Shown here: positions 45,899-56,169 of the stretch, piece after piece
Position numbering within the stretch: position 1 is the first letter of the stretch
Layout of the letters: the number at the start of each line of letters is the position of its first letter
Origin: Gammaproteobacteria bacterium
Lineage (GTDB): Bacteria; Pseudomonadota; Gammaproteobacteria; Pseudomonadales; Pseudomonadaceae
Reading direction: 5' to 3'
DNA: 64,000 bases
Assembly (NCBI GenBank): GCA_018816095.1
Contig: JAHIWP010000060.1
Span: 21,579 to 85,578 of the forward strand
The notes under the pieces: generated by a model
The model's input: the letters and a program-made list of their open reading frames with translations, nothing else
Database searches by the model: none
Told to the model about the DNA's origin: nothing
Position numbers and translations under genes: made by a program

Positions 45899-46272
45899 GG
45901 CATACGCACGCGGAATTCTTTATCGAAACGCACCACCAGATCGATATTCTCGATCAACGGCTCGCGCTTTTCGTATTTCACGTGTACCCGAAACTCGTTG
46001 TTTTCCACTTTAATTTTCACTGCGTCCTGCATGTTCAAGTCACGAATGCTGTTGACCTGCATGCCTTTGCTGATATAGCTGTAGAAATCGCTGACGCTGC
46101 GAACATCAAGCGCTTTATCGGTTTCGACGGAGGTGATCATTTTCTCCAGCGCCATGTTGTCGAAGTAATGCGGCATTACCTTGAACGCTGCGCTGGCCAA
46201 AAAGGCCACAACTGCAAGCACCATCAGCCAACTGAGAATCGACATTCCTTTTTGCGAATGTGCAGATTTCAT
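45895..46272 (-). CDS. DUF4845 membrane protein
   Basis: It has 125 residues from the ATG at 46272, with GGGGAC upstream. The N-terminus [39 protein letters not shown] has a prepilin-like G-M-S motif before a single membrane helix, followed by a small extracytoplasmic domain ([29 protein letters not shown]). It is a conserved lepB-rnc neighbour in Pseudomonas. Function unknown. Confidence 0.85.
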   Translation of the reverse strand: MKSAHSQKGMSILSWLMVLAVVAFLASAAFKVMPHYFDNMALEKMITSVETDKALDVRSVSDFYSYISKGMQVNSIRDLNMQDAVKIKVENNEFRVHVKYEKREPLIENIDLVVRFDKEFRVRMP

Positions 46273-46376
46273 ATTTGTCCCCAAATTCAAGTGGTGTGAA
46301 AGTCATTACGGCTGGAGGCAAGACTATATATAGCCTGCGAGGCTGCATTTAACAGCGTCGCAAGCTCGTCCGCGGG

Positions 46377-47231
46377 TCAGTGAATCAGACCTACACGGGA
46401 AAAATTGGGCAGGTTACTCGACTTAGGATCCGGCCAGCTCATCCAGATCGCAAAGGCCTTACCGACGATATTCTGATCCGGAACCATGCCTAGCAGCGGC
46501 TTGGGGATGGCCGGATCATTCCAGTAACGGCTGTCATTGGAGTTGTCGCGGTTGTCGCCCATCATGAAGTAATGCCCTTGCGGCACCACCCACTCGCGGC
46601 CAGGTTCAAGACGGTAGCGGCGCATTTCCTTACGGATCTGGTGCTCTGCCTCACCGAGTTTTTCGTTATACAGCGTCGCGCTGCCCAGGCTGCCGGGCTC
46701 ATCGCCAATCAACTGCTGCGCAACAGACTCACCATTAATGGTCAGGCGCTTGTCGCTGCTGTAAGCAATCCGGTCGCCGGCCAGGCCCACCACACGTTTG
46801 ATGTAGTTAATGTTCGGATCGCTGGGGTAGCGGAACACCATCACATCGCCGCGCTGCGGGTCACCCACCTCAATCACCTTGGTGTCCAGCACAGGCAGGC
46901 GAATGCCATAAGCGAACTTGTTAACCAGGATGAAATCGCCCACTTCCAACGTCGGCTTCATCGAGCCGGATGGAATCTGGAAGGGTTCGACCAGAAACGA
47001 ACGCAGCACCAGCACGATGGCCAGCACCGGGAAGAACGATTTACCGTACTCCATCAGCAGCGGCTCTTTGTTCAAGCGTGCCACTACCGCCTCATCAGGT
47101 TCACTGACCTGGCTGTGGTAGGTGCTAATCGCCGCTCGCCGGCGTGGCGCCAGAAAGATCAGGTCGAACAACGCCAGCGCGCCACAAACGGCGACAGCGA
47201 TAACCAGCAATAACGGGAAATTGATCGACAT
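46377..47231 (-). CDS. lepB: Signal peptidase I LepB
   Basis: This 284-residue inner-membrane protease removes signal peptides. Two N-terminal helices precede the catalytic Ser90 in IPSGSMKPTLEVGDF and the general base Lys145 in NYIKRVVGLAGDRI. VPQGHYFMMGDNRDNSNDSRYWN is the box E region. It lies 6 bp after lepA. Confidence 0.96.
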   Translation of the reverse strand: MSINFPLLLVIAVAVCGALALFDLIFLAPRRRAAISTYHSQVSEPDEAVVARLNKEPLLMEYGKSFFPVLAIVLVLRSFLVEPFQIPSGSMKPTLEVGDFILVNKFAYGIRLPVLDTKVIEVGDPQRGDVMVFRYPSDPNINYIKRVVGLAGDRIAYSSDKRLTINGESVAQQLIGDEPGSLGSATLYNEKLGEAEHQIRKEMRRYRLEPGREWVVPQGHYFMMGDNRDNSNDSRYWNDPAIPKPLLGMVPDQNIVGKAFAIWMSWPDPKSSNLPNFSRVGLIH

Positions 47232-47237
47232 AGGCCC

Positions 47238-49037
47238 TTAACTATCCAACCTGAGCACGGCGAGGAAGGCTTCCTGTGGAATTTCCACGTTGCCGACCTG
47301 CTTCATGCGTTTCTTACCGGCCTTCTGCTTTTCCAGCAGCTTGCGTTTACGGCTGACGTCACCACCGTAGCATTTGGCCAATACGTTCTTGCGCAGCGCC
47401 TTGACGGTAGTGCGCGCCACGATCTGCCCACCAATGGCCGCCTGAATGGCCACATCGAACATCTGCCGAGGAATCAGCTCTTTCATCTTCTCGGTCAACG
47501 CACGGCCTTTGTAGTGCGCGTTGTCACGGTGCACGATCAACGCCAAGGCATCGACCTTCTCACCGTTGATCAGTACATCCAGCTTGACCAGATTGGCCGA
47601 CTGGTAACGGTCGAAGTGGTAATCCAGCGAGGCATAGCCCCGGCTGGTTGATTTCAGACGGTCGAAGAAGTCCAACACCACTTCGTTCATCGGCAGGTCA
47701 TATGTAACTTGCACCTGGGAGCCGAGGAACAGCATGTCGTGCTGCACGCCGCGTTTTTCAATGCACAGGGTAATCACGTTACCCAAATGCTCCTGCGGCA
47801 CGAGGATATTGGCGCGCACAATCGGCTCACGCATATCTTCGATGGCCGAAAGATCTGGCAATTTCGACGGGTTATCGACGTAAATCGTCTCACCGGTCTT
47901 GAGCAACAATTCGAAAATCACCGTTGGCGCGGTGGTGATCAGGTCCAGGTCGTACTCGCGCTCCAGGCGCTCCTGAATGATCTCCATGTGCAGCATGCCG
48001 AGGAAGCCGCAACGGAAGCCAAAGCCCAAGGCATCCGAGCTTTCCGGGGTGTACTGCAAGGATGAGTCGTTCAGCGTGAGCTTTTGCAGGGCTTCACGGA
48101 AATCTTCAAAGTCATCAGAGCTAACCGGGAACAGGCCGGCGTAAACCTGCGGCTGGATGCGTTTGAAGCCTGGCAGCACATCAACATCCGGCGTCGAACT
48201 CAAGGTCAGGGTGTCGCCCACGGGCGCGCCATGAATGTCCTTGATGCCGGCGATGATAAAGCCCACTTCACCCGCTTTGAGATCAGCGGTGGCGGTGTGC
48301 TTCGGGTTGAACACGCCGACACTGTCGACCAGGTGAATCTTGCCGGTTGACTTCACCAGCACCTTGTCACCCTTCTTGATCCGACCATGGCGCACGCGCA
48401 CCAGGGACACAACGCCCAGGTAGTTATCGAACCAGGAATCGATGATCAAGGCTTGCAGTGGGTCTTCGATATTGCCGGTAGGCGCGGGAATGGTCTGCAC
48501 CAAGCGCTCAAGCACCTCATCAACGCCCAGGCCGGTCTTGGCACTGCAAGTCACGGCGTCGGTGGCATCAATACCGATGATCTTCTCGATCTCTTCCTTA
48601 ACCCGGTCTGGGTCGGCCTGAGGCAAGTCGATCTTGTTCAGCACCGGCATGACCTCAAGGCCCTGCTCAATCGCGGTGTAGCAGTTGGCTACCGACTGCG
48701 CTTCCACGCCCTGACCCGCGTCGACCACCAGCAGCGCGCCTTCACAAGCGGCCAAGGAGCGGCTGACTTCGTAGGTGAAGTCGACGTGGCCCGGCGTATC
48801 AATGAAGTTCAGCTGGTACGTAACGCCGTCTTTAGCCTTGTAATACAGGGTGACGCTGTGGGCCTTGATGGTGATCCCGCGCTCGCGCTCAAGATCCATG
48901 GAATCCAGCACCTGGGCTTCCATTTCACGATCAGCCAGGCCGCCACACATCTGGATAAAACGGTCAGCCAGGGTCGACTTGCCGTGGTCAATGTGGGCGA
49001 TGATGGAGAAATTGCGGATATGACTCAAATCACTCAC
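47238..49037 (-). CDS. lepA: Elongation factor 4 LepA
   Basis: This 599-residue translational GTPase moves or rescues stalled ribosomes under ionic stress. G1 [31 protein letters not shown] and NKIDLP are intact. The family-specific C-terminal domain ends [40 protein letters not shown]. It is followed at once by lepB, as in most proteobacteria. Confidence 0.97.
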   Translation of the reverse strand: MSDLSHIRNFSIIAHIDHGKSTLADRFIQMCGGLADREMEAQVLDSMDLERERGITIKAHSVTLYYKAKDGVTYQLNFIDTPGHVDFTYEVSRSLAACEGALLVVDAGQGVEAQSVANCYTAIEQGLEVMPVLNKIDLPQADPDRVKEEIEKIIGIDATDAVTCSAKTGLGVDEVLERLVQTIPAPTGNIEDPLQALIIDSWFDNYLGVVSLVRVRHGRIKKGDKVLVKSTGKIHLVDSVGVFNPKHTATADLKAGEVGFIIAGIKDIHGAPVGDTLTLSSTPDVDVLPGFKRIQPQVYAGLFPVSSDDFEDFREALQKLTLNDSSLQYTPESSDALGFGFRCGFLGMLHMEIIQERLEREYDLDLITTAPTVIFELLLKTGETIYVDNPSKLPDLSAIEDMREPIVRANILVPQEHLGNVITLCIEKRGVQHDMLFLGSQVQVTYDLPMNEVVLDFFDRLKSTSRGYASLDYHFDRYQSANLVKLDVLINGEKVDALALIVHRDNAHYKGRALTEKMKELIPRQMFDVAIQAAIGGQIVARTTVKALRKNVLAKCYGGDVSRKRKLLEKQKAGKKRMKQVGNVEIPQEAFLAVLRLDS

Positions 49038-49142
49038 GGATCAACACTCGAAAAGGTCGCAGGCGATTGCCCGCCGAAAATAGCCGCGAAGTGTACCCGA
49101 AAGCCACCTTGCACGTCACCACAGCCGCAAAGCGGCTCCACG

Positions 49143-49170
49143 TAAAAGGGCGACCGAAGTCGCCCTTTTA
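49143..49170 (-). terminator. Terminator after mucD
   Basis: TAAAAGGGCGAC and GTCGCCCTTTTA form a perfect 12-bp stem. On the minus strand the loop is TTCG closed by C-G, the very stable UUCG tetraloop. The T run is built into the stem end. It starts 15 bp beyond the mucD stop and separates the muc operon from lepA. Confidence 0.88.
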
Positions 49171-49184
49171 CCCTAGAACTGTCG

Positions 49185-50621
49185 TTAATCGGCCAGCTTA
49201 AAGGTAATAAAGCTGGCACGCCCCTGACGCAGTACACGCATAGACACCGAACGATTTTTCGGCAGCGCCTGCGCCACCTCGGTAAAGGTCTTGGCCGAAT
49301 TAATCGCCTGGTTGTTCAGGTGCGTGATCACATCGCCCGGACGCAAGCCAATCAACGCTGCCGGCCCCTCCTGCACCTCGGAAATCACCACGCCACCTTT
49401 AAGATCGAGGCTCTTCTTCTGCTCAGCACTCAACTCAACCACCTTGACGCCAAGACGATTGCTGCTGCGCTCGACGCCAGGCGCCGCGTTTCCTGCCAAC
49501 GTTTCGCCATCTTCAGGCAACGCACCGATGGCCACTTTTAACTTCTTACGTGCGCCGTCACGCACCACGTCCAGTTCGGCGCGAGCGCCCGGTTTCAGCG
49601 CACCGACCAAATGCGGCAGATCAGCTGACATGATGATCGGCTTACCATCCAGACTGAGGATGACATCACCCACTTGCAGACCGCCTTTAGCCGCCGGACC
49701 GTCTTCTAGCACCTGAGCCACCAAAGCACCCGCCGGCTTGTCCAGGCCAAACGACTCGGCCAGATCCTTGTTCACTTCCTGAATCACTACGCCCAGCCAG
49801 CCGCGGCTGACCTTACCCTCCGCCTTGAGCTGATCAGCCACGTCCATGGCCACACTCATCGGAATGGCAAACGACAACCCCATAAAACCGCCGGAACGGG
49901 TGAAAATCTGCGAGTTGATGCCGACTACTTCGCCGGCCAAGTTGAACAGTGGACCACCCGAGTTGCCCGGATTGATTGCCACATCCGTCTGGATAAACGG
50001 CACATAGCTCTCGTTCGGCAGACTGCGACCCTTGGCACTGACGATGCCGGCAGTGACCGAATGATCGAAGCCAAATGGTGAACCGATCGCCAAAACCCAC
50101 TCACCGACTTTCAGCTCGTCAGACTTGCCCAGCTTGACGGTTGGCAGACCGCTACCCTCAACCTTGAGCAACGCCACATCGCTGCGCGGATCCGTACCAA
50201 TCAATTTGGCTTCCAATTCACTGCGATCCGCCAAGCGCACGATGATCTCATCGGCATCGGCAATCACGTGATTATTGGTCAGCACATAACCATCAGCGGA
50301 AATGATAAAACCGGAGCCTAGCGACTGAGCTTCACGCTGACGACCGCCCCCTGGCGCACGCGGCATCTGGGGAATGTTGCGCTCAAAAAACTCGCGAAAC
50401 ATCGGCGGCAAGCCTTCCAGATCAGGCACATTAAGCTGACCTGCGCCGGCCACCGGGCGATCCGGCATCTTCTGCCGGGTACTGATATTGACCACCGCCG
50501 GCGACGCCTGCTCAACCAGCTCGGTGAAATCCGGCAGGCTGGCCTGGGCAAGCAGTGCCTGCCCCATCAGCAACACGGCACATAACGCAGTAAAGGTAGA
50601 TTTCAGACCAGGCTTCGACAT
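49185..50621 (-). CDS. mucD: Periplasmic serine protease MucD (DegP/HtrA family)
   Basis: It has 478 residues from the ATG at 50621, where GGGGAG gives the best site. The signal peptide ends near LLAQA. Catalytic triad His118 (TNNHVIADA), Asp148 (DPRSDVALL) and Ser221 (NPGNSGGPL) is complete. Two PDZ domains follow (about 270-360 and 385-470). MucD clears misfolded envelope proteins and lowers AlgU activation. It is the last gene of algU-mucABCD. Confidence 0.96.
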   Translation of the reverse strand: MSKPGLKSTFTALCAVLLMGQALLAQASLPDFTELVEQASPAVVNISTRQKMPDRPVAGAGQLNVPDLEGLPPMFREFFERNIPQMPRAPGGGRQREAQSLGSGFIISADGYVLTNNHVIADADEIIVRLADRSELEAKLIGTDPRSDVALLKVEGSGLPTVKLGKSDELKVGEWVLAIGSPFGFDHSVTAGIVSAKGRSLPNESYVPFIQTDVAINPGNSGGPLFNLAGEVVGINSQIFTRSGGFMGLSFAIPMSVAMDVADQLKAEGKVSRGWLGVVIQEVNKDLAESFGLDKPAGALVAQVLEDGPAAKGGLQVGDVILSLDGKPIIMSADLPHLVGALKPGARAELDVVRDGARKKLKVAIGALPEDGETLAGNAAPGVERSSNRLGVKVVELSAEQKKSLDLKGGVVISEVQEGPAALIGLRPGDVITHLNNQAINSAKTFTEVAQALPKNRSVSMRVLRQGRASFITFKLAD

Positions 50622-50649
50622 ACAACTCCCCATCAGGCCAGCAAAAGTC

Positions 50650-51105
50650 TTAATACGCTGCCGCGGCACCAGCAAGCAATGCGCGCAACACCACAGGTTG
50701 CAGAGCCGGATCACCGGCCGTAAGACGACTGCGCCAACGTACTGCGCAGCAGGCAAGCAGAAAACCGAACAGCGCACTGAGTATCACCCAAGGCTCCCTC
50801 AACCCTAGCTGATCAGCCAGCACAGCTGCAAAAAATAAACCCAGCAATGGCAGCAAATAAACCAGCAGCGAGCCGCGCACCAGCAAATCCTCGCGCACGC
50901 CGATGATGACTGCATCCCCAACACTCAGGTGTAGATTCGACAGCGCACGTACATAACCACGACGCCCACTTACCCCGATCTGGTCAAGCAAGCCCTGGCC
51001 GCAACCGGCTTTGACCGAGCAGCTGGAGCAGGTGCTTTTACGCAAGGTTTCGACCCACACAGCGCCCGACTCGACTGCCACGACGCGGCCATGCTCCTCG
51101 ATCAC
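50650..51105 (-). CDS. mucC: MucC (RseC family) membrane protein
   Basis: It has 151 residues. The N-terminal part has the RseC cysteine pattern CSSCSVKAGCGQG. Two membrane helices follow (VRGSLLVYLLPLLGLFFAAVLADQLG, WVILSALFGFLLACCAV). The family is linked to SoxR reduction and envelope stress regulation. It overlaps mucB by 4 bp. Confidence 0.92.
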   Translation of the reverse strand: MIEEHGRVVAVESGAVWVETLRKSTCSSCSVKAGCGQGLLDQIGVSGRRGYVRALSNLHLSVGDAVIIGVREDLLVRGSLLVYLLPLLGLFFAAVLADQLGLREPWVILSALFGFLLACCAVRWRSRLTAGDPALQPVVLRALLAGAAAAY

Positions 51106-52049
51106 TGCACCACCTCAGTGGCTGCACGCATTGACAAGGCCACACGCTCAGCGGTCCCCAGCGGTATCTCGCCGACCACCGTGACCATGACATCACCATC
51201 GTCCGTTTTCAGCCGGCGCGAAACAGCAGCAGTTGGCCCCAGTTGAGTGCGCATGTCTTCGACGGCCGTACCGCGCAACGGCTCCATAAATACAGAAAAG
51301 CGTGCCAGGCCGTCGTCATACACCTGGCAGGCGACCAACTCATCCGATGCCGGGCTGCGACGCTGAGTAACTGAGCTCAGACTAAAACCTGGCGGCAACC
51401 AATCCGAGTGCCAGGCCTCAGCAGTGTCAGCCTGCACAGGCGACAACCGCACGGGCCGACAGCCGACGCTCGGTTCTAGGTTAGCAACGGCGGGAGTCTC
51501 AATTTGCAACTGGGTGAATTGAAAACGCTCGAGCAACTGGCCTTTGTCGTTAACCAACAACGATTTCAACGGCAAACCTGTTTGCTGATCAACGTGCAGC
51601 TCGATGCCATAACGGTGCTGATCTCGCGGCACCAGCGCCAATACACGACTGGCACGCCCCGCCACACGAGCCGCACCCAGCACACGCAGCTCGTACCATT
51701 CACTCAATTGCGCAGCATCCAGCCCTCTGGCGGGCCACAACTGGCTGTCAATCAACTGATCGGCCAATGCGCCGCTGGCACATTGCACCTGACCATCGAC
51801 GCGCACGACCTCCTGAGCTGAACCATCCAGCTGCAGCAACCGCTCACGCGGAGCGCCATCCTCCTCAACGCGATGCCAGATACTGTGCGTCGAAAAGCTG
51901 CCATTGCGCTCGTATACAAAGGTGCCTTGAAAGCTCTGCGTGCGCTCAGCATCCGCCAAACGCTGCAGTAAGTCCTGCCCCTCATCGGCCACGGCAGGCA
52001 ATGCCAGCCAACTACCCAGTAACAGGACGCTAAAAGGAATAAAGCGCAT
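51102..52049 (-). CDS. mucB: Periplasmic sigma-E regulator MucB (RseB)
   Basis: This 315-residue protein has the signal peptide MRFIPFSVLLLGSWLALPAVA. The lipoprotein-like N-domain (LLQRLADAERTQSFQGTFVYERNGSFSTHSIWHRVEEDG) and the C-domain (WLPPGFSLSS to VVGEIPLGTAERVALSM) form the RseB fold. MucB shields MucA from proteolysis and releases it on sensing lipopolysaccharide. Confidence 0.95.
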   Translation of the reverse strand: MRFIPFSVLLLGSWLALPAVADEGQDLLQRLADAERTQSFQGTFVYERNGSFSTHSIWHRVEEDGAPRERLLQLDGSAQEVVRVDGQVQCASGALADQLIDSQLWPARGLDAAQLSEWYELRVLGAARVAGRASRVLALVPRDQHRYGIELHVDQQTGLPLKSLLVNDKGQLLERFQFTQLQIETPAVANLEPSVGCRPVRLSPVQADTAEAWHSDWLPPGFSLSSVTQRRSPASDELVACQVYDDGLARFSVFMEPLRGTAVEDMRTQLGPTAAVSRRLKTDDGDVMVTVVGEIPLGTAERVALSMRAATEVVQ

Positions 52050-52070
52050 GCGACTCCCTAACGAAAGCCC

Positions 52071-52664
52071 TTAAGGGGTTTCCAAACTGGCGGCGCGCGC
52101 ATAAGGCAGCGCACCTTCACTGGTGCTCATGGCCGCTTGTTGCGCATGCTGGCGCAAATAAGCAGGCAGGCGCTGCTCGTGCCAGCCAGGCTGACCCTGA
52201 CCTACAGCACTGGCAGCTGGGCCAACAGACTCTTCGCTCGTATTAAAACCGGCCAACATGGCCTGACCGCTGACCTGTGGCGTGCTCAGCACCGGCTGAC
52301 TAGCCTGCTGCGCCATTTGTGCACCGGTGATGTCATCTTGGTTATACAGACGCACGCCAGCCAACACCGCCACGGTAACCGACGCAGCAACCGCCAAACG
52401 CCCTACGGTGCGCCAGGCGCCACGCGCTGCTGGCTGGGCAACCGGCGCGGCCTCATCAGCCAAGGCGGCAGACACGGCAGCCGCAATATCCAGGCGCGGT
52501 TCAAGCAGCTCTTTGTGCATGACCGCACGCGCAATTTGATAGCGCGACCAGGTTGCACGCAGCTCTGGGTCGTCACTGGCCGCCAGCACTCGCCTTAATT
52601 CAAGTTCATCCGCTTGGTTATCCATCACCGCGGACAGCGATTCCTGCAGGGTTTCACGACTCAT
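52071..52664 (-). CDS. mucA: Anti-sigma factor MucA
   Basis: It has 197 residues from the ATG at 52664, behind AGAGGA. The N-terminal AlgU-binding domain (SRETLQESLSAVMDNQADELELRRVLAASDDPELRATWSRYQIARAVMHKE) is intact. One membrane helix lies near 86-106 and a periplasmic MucB-binding tail follows. Length is close to the 194 residues of P. aeruginosa, so no mucoid-type truncation is seen. Confidence 0.95.
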   Translation of the reverse strand: MSRETLQESLSAVMDNQADELELRRVLAASDDPELRATWSRYQIARAVMHKELLEPRLDIAAAVSAALADEAAPVAQPAARGAWRTVGRLAVAASVTVAVLAGVRLYNQDDITGAQMAQQASQPVLSTPQVSGQAMLAGFNTSEESVGPAASAVGQGQPGWHEQRLPAYLRQHAQQAAMSTSEGALPYARAASLETP

Positions 52665-52695
52665 GGCGGTTCCTCTCTTGGCTGACGCCGCTGCC

Positions 52696-53277
52696 TTAGG
52701 TTTCCTGCAACAACGGCTGCAGGGATCGATCAATGGCCTCACGCGCTCGGAAAATTCGCGAACGCACGGTACCAACTGGACACTGCATGACGCTGGCAAT
52801 GTCCTCGTAACTCAGACCATCAAATTCACGCAAGGTTAGCGCTGTGCGTAAATCTTCTGGCAATTGCTCAATACTGCGGTGCACCGTGGCCTCGATCTCG
52901 TCACGCAAGAGCACGCGTTCCGGCGACTCGATATTTTTGAGGGCGTGATCGCCATCATAGAACTCGGCATCCTCAGCACTTACATCACTCTCTGGCGGCC
53001 GCCGACCGCGCGACACCAAATGATTCTTTGCCGTGTTAATGGCGATGCGGTACAGCCAGGTATAAAACGCACTGTCACCGCGGAAATTACCCAAGGCTCG
53101 GTAAGCCTTGATAAAGGCTTCCTGCGCCACATCCTGTGCCTCATGGGTGTCATGCACAAACCGCACAATCAACCCGAGAATCTTGTGTTGGTACTTGAGC
53201 ACCAATAGATCAAATGCACGCTTGTCGCCGCGCTGAACGCGCTCGACCAGTTGCTGATCATCTTCCTGGGTTAGCAT
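52696..53277 (-). CDS. algU: Extracytoplasmic sigma factor AlgU (RpoE)
   Basis: This 193-residue ECF sigma factor controls alginate and envelope-stress genes. Region 2 is GDKRAFDLLVLKYQHKILGLIVRFVHDTHEAQDVAQEAFIKAYRALGNFRGDSAFYTWLYRIAINTAKN. Region 4 is LPEDLRTALTLREFDGLSYEDIASVMQCPVGTVRSRIFRAREAI. GAGGAG precedes the ATG. A matching AlgU-type promoter lies about 55 bp upstream. Confidence 0.97.
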   Translation of the reverse strand: MLTQEDDQQLVERVQRGDKRAFDLLVLKYQHKILGLIVRFVHDTHEAQDVAQEAFIKAYRALGNFRGDSAFYTWLYRIAINTAKNHLVSRGRRPPESDVSAEDAEFYDGDHALKNIESPERVLLRDEIEATVHRSIEQLPEDLRTALTLREFDGLSYEDIASVMQCPVGTVRSRIFRAREAIDRSLQPLLQET

Positions 53278-53293
53278 GAAAACTCCTCATTGG

Positions 53294-53374
53294 GTTTGAA
53301 GGAGCGCAAGCCGACCCATTAATCGATCTGCCAAAGTAGACTTGGGCATTGCGCAAAAGTTCTCTCCTTCAAAC
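53294..53374. repeat. 11-bp inverted repeats bracketing the algU promoter
   Basis: GTTTGAAGGAG (53294-53304) is repeated exactly in reverse complement as CTCCTTCAAAC (53364-53374). The arms are 59 bp apart and enclose the candidate AlgU promoter. They could be paired operator sites for looping, or form a long-stem structure in DNA; on transcripts only one arm is included. Confidence 0.65.
53336..53362 (-). promoter_or_regulatory. Candidate AlgU-dependent promoter of algU
   Basis: The minus strand reads GAACTT, 16 bp spacer, TCTAC. The -35 box is a perfect match to the AlgU/sigma-E consensus and the -10 (TCTGA consensus) matches at three bases. AlgU is known to drive its own operon. Confidence 0.65.
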
Positions 53375-53644
53375 AAGCTTCCTGCAGATCACTTAAAAGC
53401 CCTGCACGGAATAGCGCAGCAAAGGGACTCCGATGCTGCGCTTTTAGTCTGGATCACACACGGGCCAAGCAAAACTGCTGCCCTACTGCAACGCCGCCCG
53501 AGACAGGCGAATTACCAAATAAATAACCGCCTATGGAACCCGAAACACTTAAAAAGTTCCCGAGTAACACACTTGGTCATAAGCCGGCTATTGTGCAGCC
53601 CACCCCCTCTATATACTAGGGGTCGCTTTTCGCGGAATTCAAAC

Positions 53645-55261
53645 ATGAGCCAACATTACCAACACGACGTTCTGGTTATTGGGAGTGGCGCAGCCGGTCT
53701 GACTCTGGCCCTGACGCTGCCGGCGCACCTACGCATTGCTGTGCTCAGCAAAGGTAACCTGTCCAACGGCTCCACCTACTGGGCACAGGGCGGCGTGGCG
53801 GCGGTGCTGGACGACACCGACACCATCGAATCGCATGTCGAGGACACCCTCAACGCCGGTGGCGGTTTGTGCCGCGAAGAAGCTGTACGCTTCACCGTCG
53901 AGCACAGCCGCGAAGCCATCCAATGGCTGATCGATCAGGGCGTGCCCTTTACCCGCGACGATGAGCACGCCCGTGAAGATGGCGGTTTCGAATTCCACCT
54001 AACACGTGAAGGCGGCCATAGCCATCGGCGCATCATTCATGCCGCCGATGCCACTGGCGCCGCAATCTTCAACACCCTGCTCGAACAGACCAAGCAGCGA
54101 AGTAATGTCGAACTGCTGGAGCAGCGCGTCGCCGTCGATCTGATCACCGAGCGCAAACTCGGCCTGGAGGGCCAGCGCTGCCTGGGCGCTTACGTACTCA
54201 ACCGCACCAGCGGTGAGGTAGATACCTTCAGCGCGCGCTTTGTGATTCTCGCCACTGGCGGTGCAGCCAAGGTCTACCTGTACACCAGCAACCCGGACGG
54301 CGCCTGCGGTGATGGCATCGCCATGGCCTGGCGCGCCGGTTGCCGGGTCGGCAACCTGGAATTCAACCAATTCCACCCGACCTGCCTGTACCATCCCAAA
54401 GCGAAAAGCTTTCTGGTCACCGAGGCGCTGCGCGGTGAAGGCGCATTGCTCAAGCTGCCCAACGGCGAACGCTTTATGCCGCGCTTCGATGACCGCGCCG
54501 AGTTGGCCCCGCGCGATATCGTGGCCCGCGCCATCGACCATGAAATGAAGCGCCTGGGGATTGATTGCGTATTCCTGGATATCAGCCATAAACCGGCTGA
54601 CTTTGTGAAATCACACTTCCCTACTGTGTACGAGCGCTGCCTGGATTTCGGCATCGACATCACCCAAGAGCCGATTCCAGTCGTACCGGCCGCGCATTAC
54701 ACCTGCGGCGGCGTGCTGGTTGACCAAAACGGCCACACCGACGTGCCCGGGCTATATGCCATTGGTGAAACCAGCTTTACCGGCCTGCACGGGGCTAACC
54801 GCATGGCCAGTAACTCGCTGCTGGAATGCTTCGTCTATGCACGCTCGGCGGCCACAGACATTGTCAGCCAGCTGGCGCAGGTACAAATACCCACAGATCT
54901 ACCCAGCTGGGATGCCAGCCAGGTCACCGACTCCGATGAAGACGTGATCATTGCGCACAACTGGGACGAATTGCGGCGTTTTATGTGGGACTACGTCGGC
55001 ATCGTGCGCACCAATAAGCGCCTGCAACGCGCCGAGCACCGGGTGCGTCTGCTGCTCGATGAAATTGACGAGTTTTACAGTAACTACAAGGTCAGCCGCG
55101 ACCTGATCGAGCTGCGTAACCTGGCCCAGGTGGCCGAGCTGATGATTCGCTCAGCCATGCAGCGCCATGAAAGCCGTGGCCTGCACTACACCTTGGATTA
55201 CCCGCAGCAGTTGGCCGAAGCAAAAGACACTATTTTGCTACCGCCCACCTATGGCGACTGA
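53645..55261 (+). CDS. nadB: L-aspartate oxidase NadB
   Basis: It has 538 residues from the ATG at 53645. In-frame codons upstream run through the intergenic region and lack homology. The FAD-binding motif [13 protein letters not shown] is at residues 11-23; [13 protein letters not shown] and [42 protein letters not shown] are conserved. It oxidises aspartate to iminoaspartate in NAD synthesis. A TATACT box lies about 30 bp upstream of the start. The 3' end overlaps ygfX by 32 bp, tail to tail. Confidence 0.96.
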   Translation: MSQHYQHDVLVIGSGAAGLTLALTLPAHLRIAVLSKGNLSNGSTYWAQGGVAAVLDDTDTIESHVEDTLNAGGGLCREEAVRFTVEHSREAIQWLIDQGVPFTRDDEHAREDGGFEFHLTREGGHSHRRIIHAADATGAAIFNTLLEQTKQRSNVELLEQRVAVDLITERKLGLEGQRCLGAYVLNRTSGEVDTFSARFVILATGGAAKVYLYTSNPDGACGDGIAMAWRAGCRVGNLEFNQFHPTCLYHPKAKSFLVTEALRGEGALLKLPNGERFMPRFDDRAELAPRDIVARAIDHEMKRLGIDCVFLDISHKPADFVKSHFPTVYERCLDFGIDITQEPIPVVPAAHYTCGGVLVDQNGHTDVPGLYAIGETSFTGLHGANRMASNSLLECFVYARSAATDIVSQLAQVQIPTDLPSWDASQVTDSDEDVIIAHNWDELRRFMWDYVGIVRTNKRLQRAEHRVRLLLDEIDEFYSNYKVSRDLIELRNLAQVAELMIRSAMQRHESRGLHYTLDYPQQLAEAKDTILLPPTYGD

Positions 55262-55682
55262 ACTTCAACCGCACGCGTAAGCGCCGGTGCTGATCACGTG
55301 GCAGGCTGTCGCGGGCGATGCACAACGAGCGCACGCGGCGCTGCCCAGCCAGGCGAAAGCGCAGCAAGACAATCAGCGGCAACGCCAGGCTATCGGGGTG
55401 TATTTCGATGGCCTGCCAGCCCTGCGCGGCACTGTAAACCTGCCAGCCATCGTGATTGCAGCGCAGCGCCTGATAGGCACAAGGCTGCGTCAGCAACAGG
55501 TGTCGCGGCACAACCCAAGCGGCATGCGCCAGACAGAACAGCACACCCAAGCCCCACGTCCACAGCGGAATATCCACCCAAGCGAGACTGAGCAGCGCAA
55601 GCCCCAGGACTAGCGCATAGCCTGCCAGCAGCCAGCGCGAGGGCTGCCACTGGCATTCAAAGGCATCACTTCGGCTGGACAC
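55230..55682 (-). CDS. ygfX: YgfX (CptA) family membrane protein
   Basis: It has 150 residues, GTG start (GTG TCC AGC), overlapping the sdhE gene by 17 bp. Two N-terminal helices ([37 protein letters not shown]) precede a soluble domain with [23 protein letters not shown] and [34 protein letters not shown]. coli YgfX/CptA was described as the toxin partner of YgfY, but YgfY is now known as SdhE, so the toxin role is debated. Confidence 0.85.
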   Translation of the reverse strand: MSSRSDAFECQWQPSRWLLAGYALVLGLALLSLAWVDIPLWTWGLGVLFCLAHAAWVVPRHLLLTQPCAYQALRCNHDGWQVYSAAQGWQAIEIHPDSLALPLIVLLRFRLAGQRRVRSLCIARDSLPRDQHRRLRVRLKFSRHRWAVAK

Positions 55683-55920
55683 GATCCAGAATCATCCGAA
55701 CCATGCGCTTAAGATCGGCATCTTCCGGCTCAGCACGCTGCATAAACCAGCCGAACATGTCCTGATCTTCGCATTCAAGCAGCTTGCGATAACGCTCGCG
55801 ATCATCGGCGTCGAGGTGTGGATACACCTCTTTGACAAACGGCACCAACAGCACATCCAACTCCAGCATGCCGCGACGGCTGTGCCAAAAAAGACGATTG
55901 AGTTCAACCGAGTCAACCAT
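55666..55920 (-). CDS. sdhE: FAD assembly factor SdhE (CptB, YgfY)
   Basis: This 84-residue helical protein has the RGxxE motif in [10 protein letters not shown], required for covalent flavinylation of SdhA and fumarate reductase. [17 protein letters not shown] completes the family pattern. It is the first gene of sdhE-ygfX and is divergent from ygfZ. Confidence 0.94.
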   Translation of the reverse strand: MVDSVELNRLFWHSRRGMLELDVLLVPFVKEVYPHLDADDRERYRKLLECEDQDMFGWFMQRAEPEDADLKRMVRMILDRVQPK

Positions 55921-56169
55921 AGGTCTGCTCCTTGAAAAAATGGCGTGAAACCATTTTTAACGTCGCACAGCGACTGCCCGAAGGGTGGTCGCCATAAATG
56001 GCAGACCATAAATAAGGCGCGCAGTATACCGAGGAAACCGCCGCGATTGGCCATGTACAGCACTGAGCAGGGTGATGTACTGCTGCGATGCAGCGGCAAG
56101 CGCTGACAAGGCGCAAGGTGCACTCTATGATGAGCACCCTAATTTTTATCCAGCGATACCTAATCCACC

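Noticed and set aside
52071-52664. Mucoid-type mucA truncation
   Set aside because: The reading frame is full length (197 codons) with membrane helix and periplasmic tail.
53342-53644. N-terminal extension of nadB by about 100 codons
   Set aside because: The extra residues show no homology, overlap the algU promoter region, and the ATG at 53645 matches the family start.
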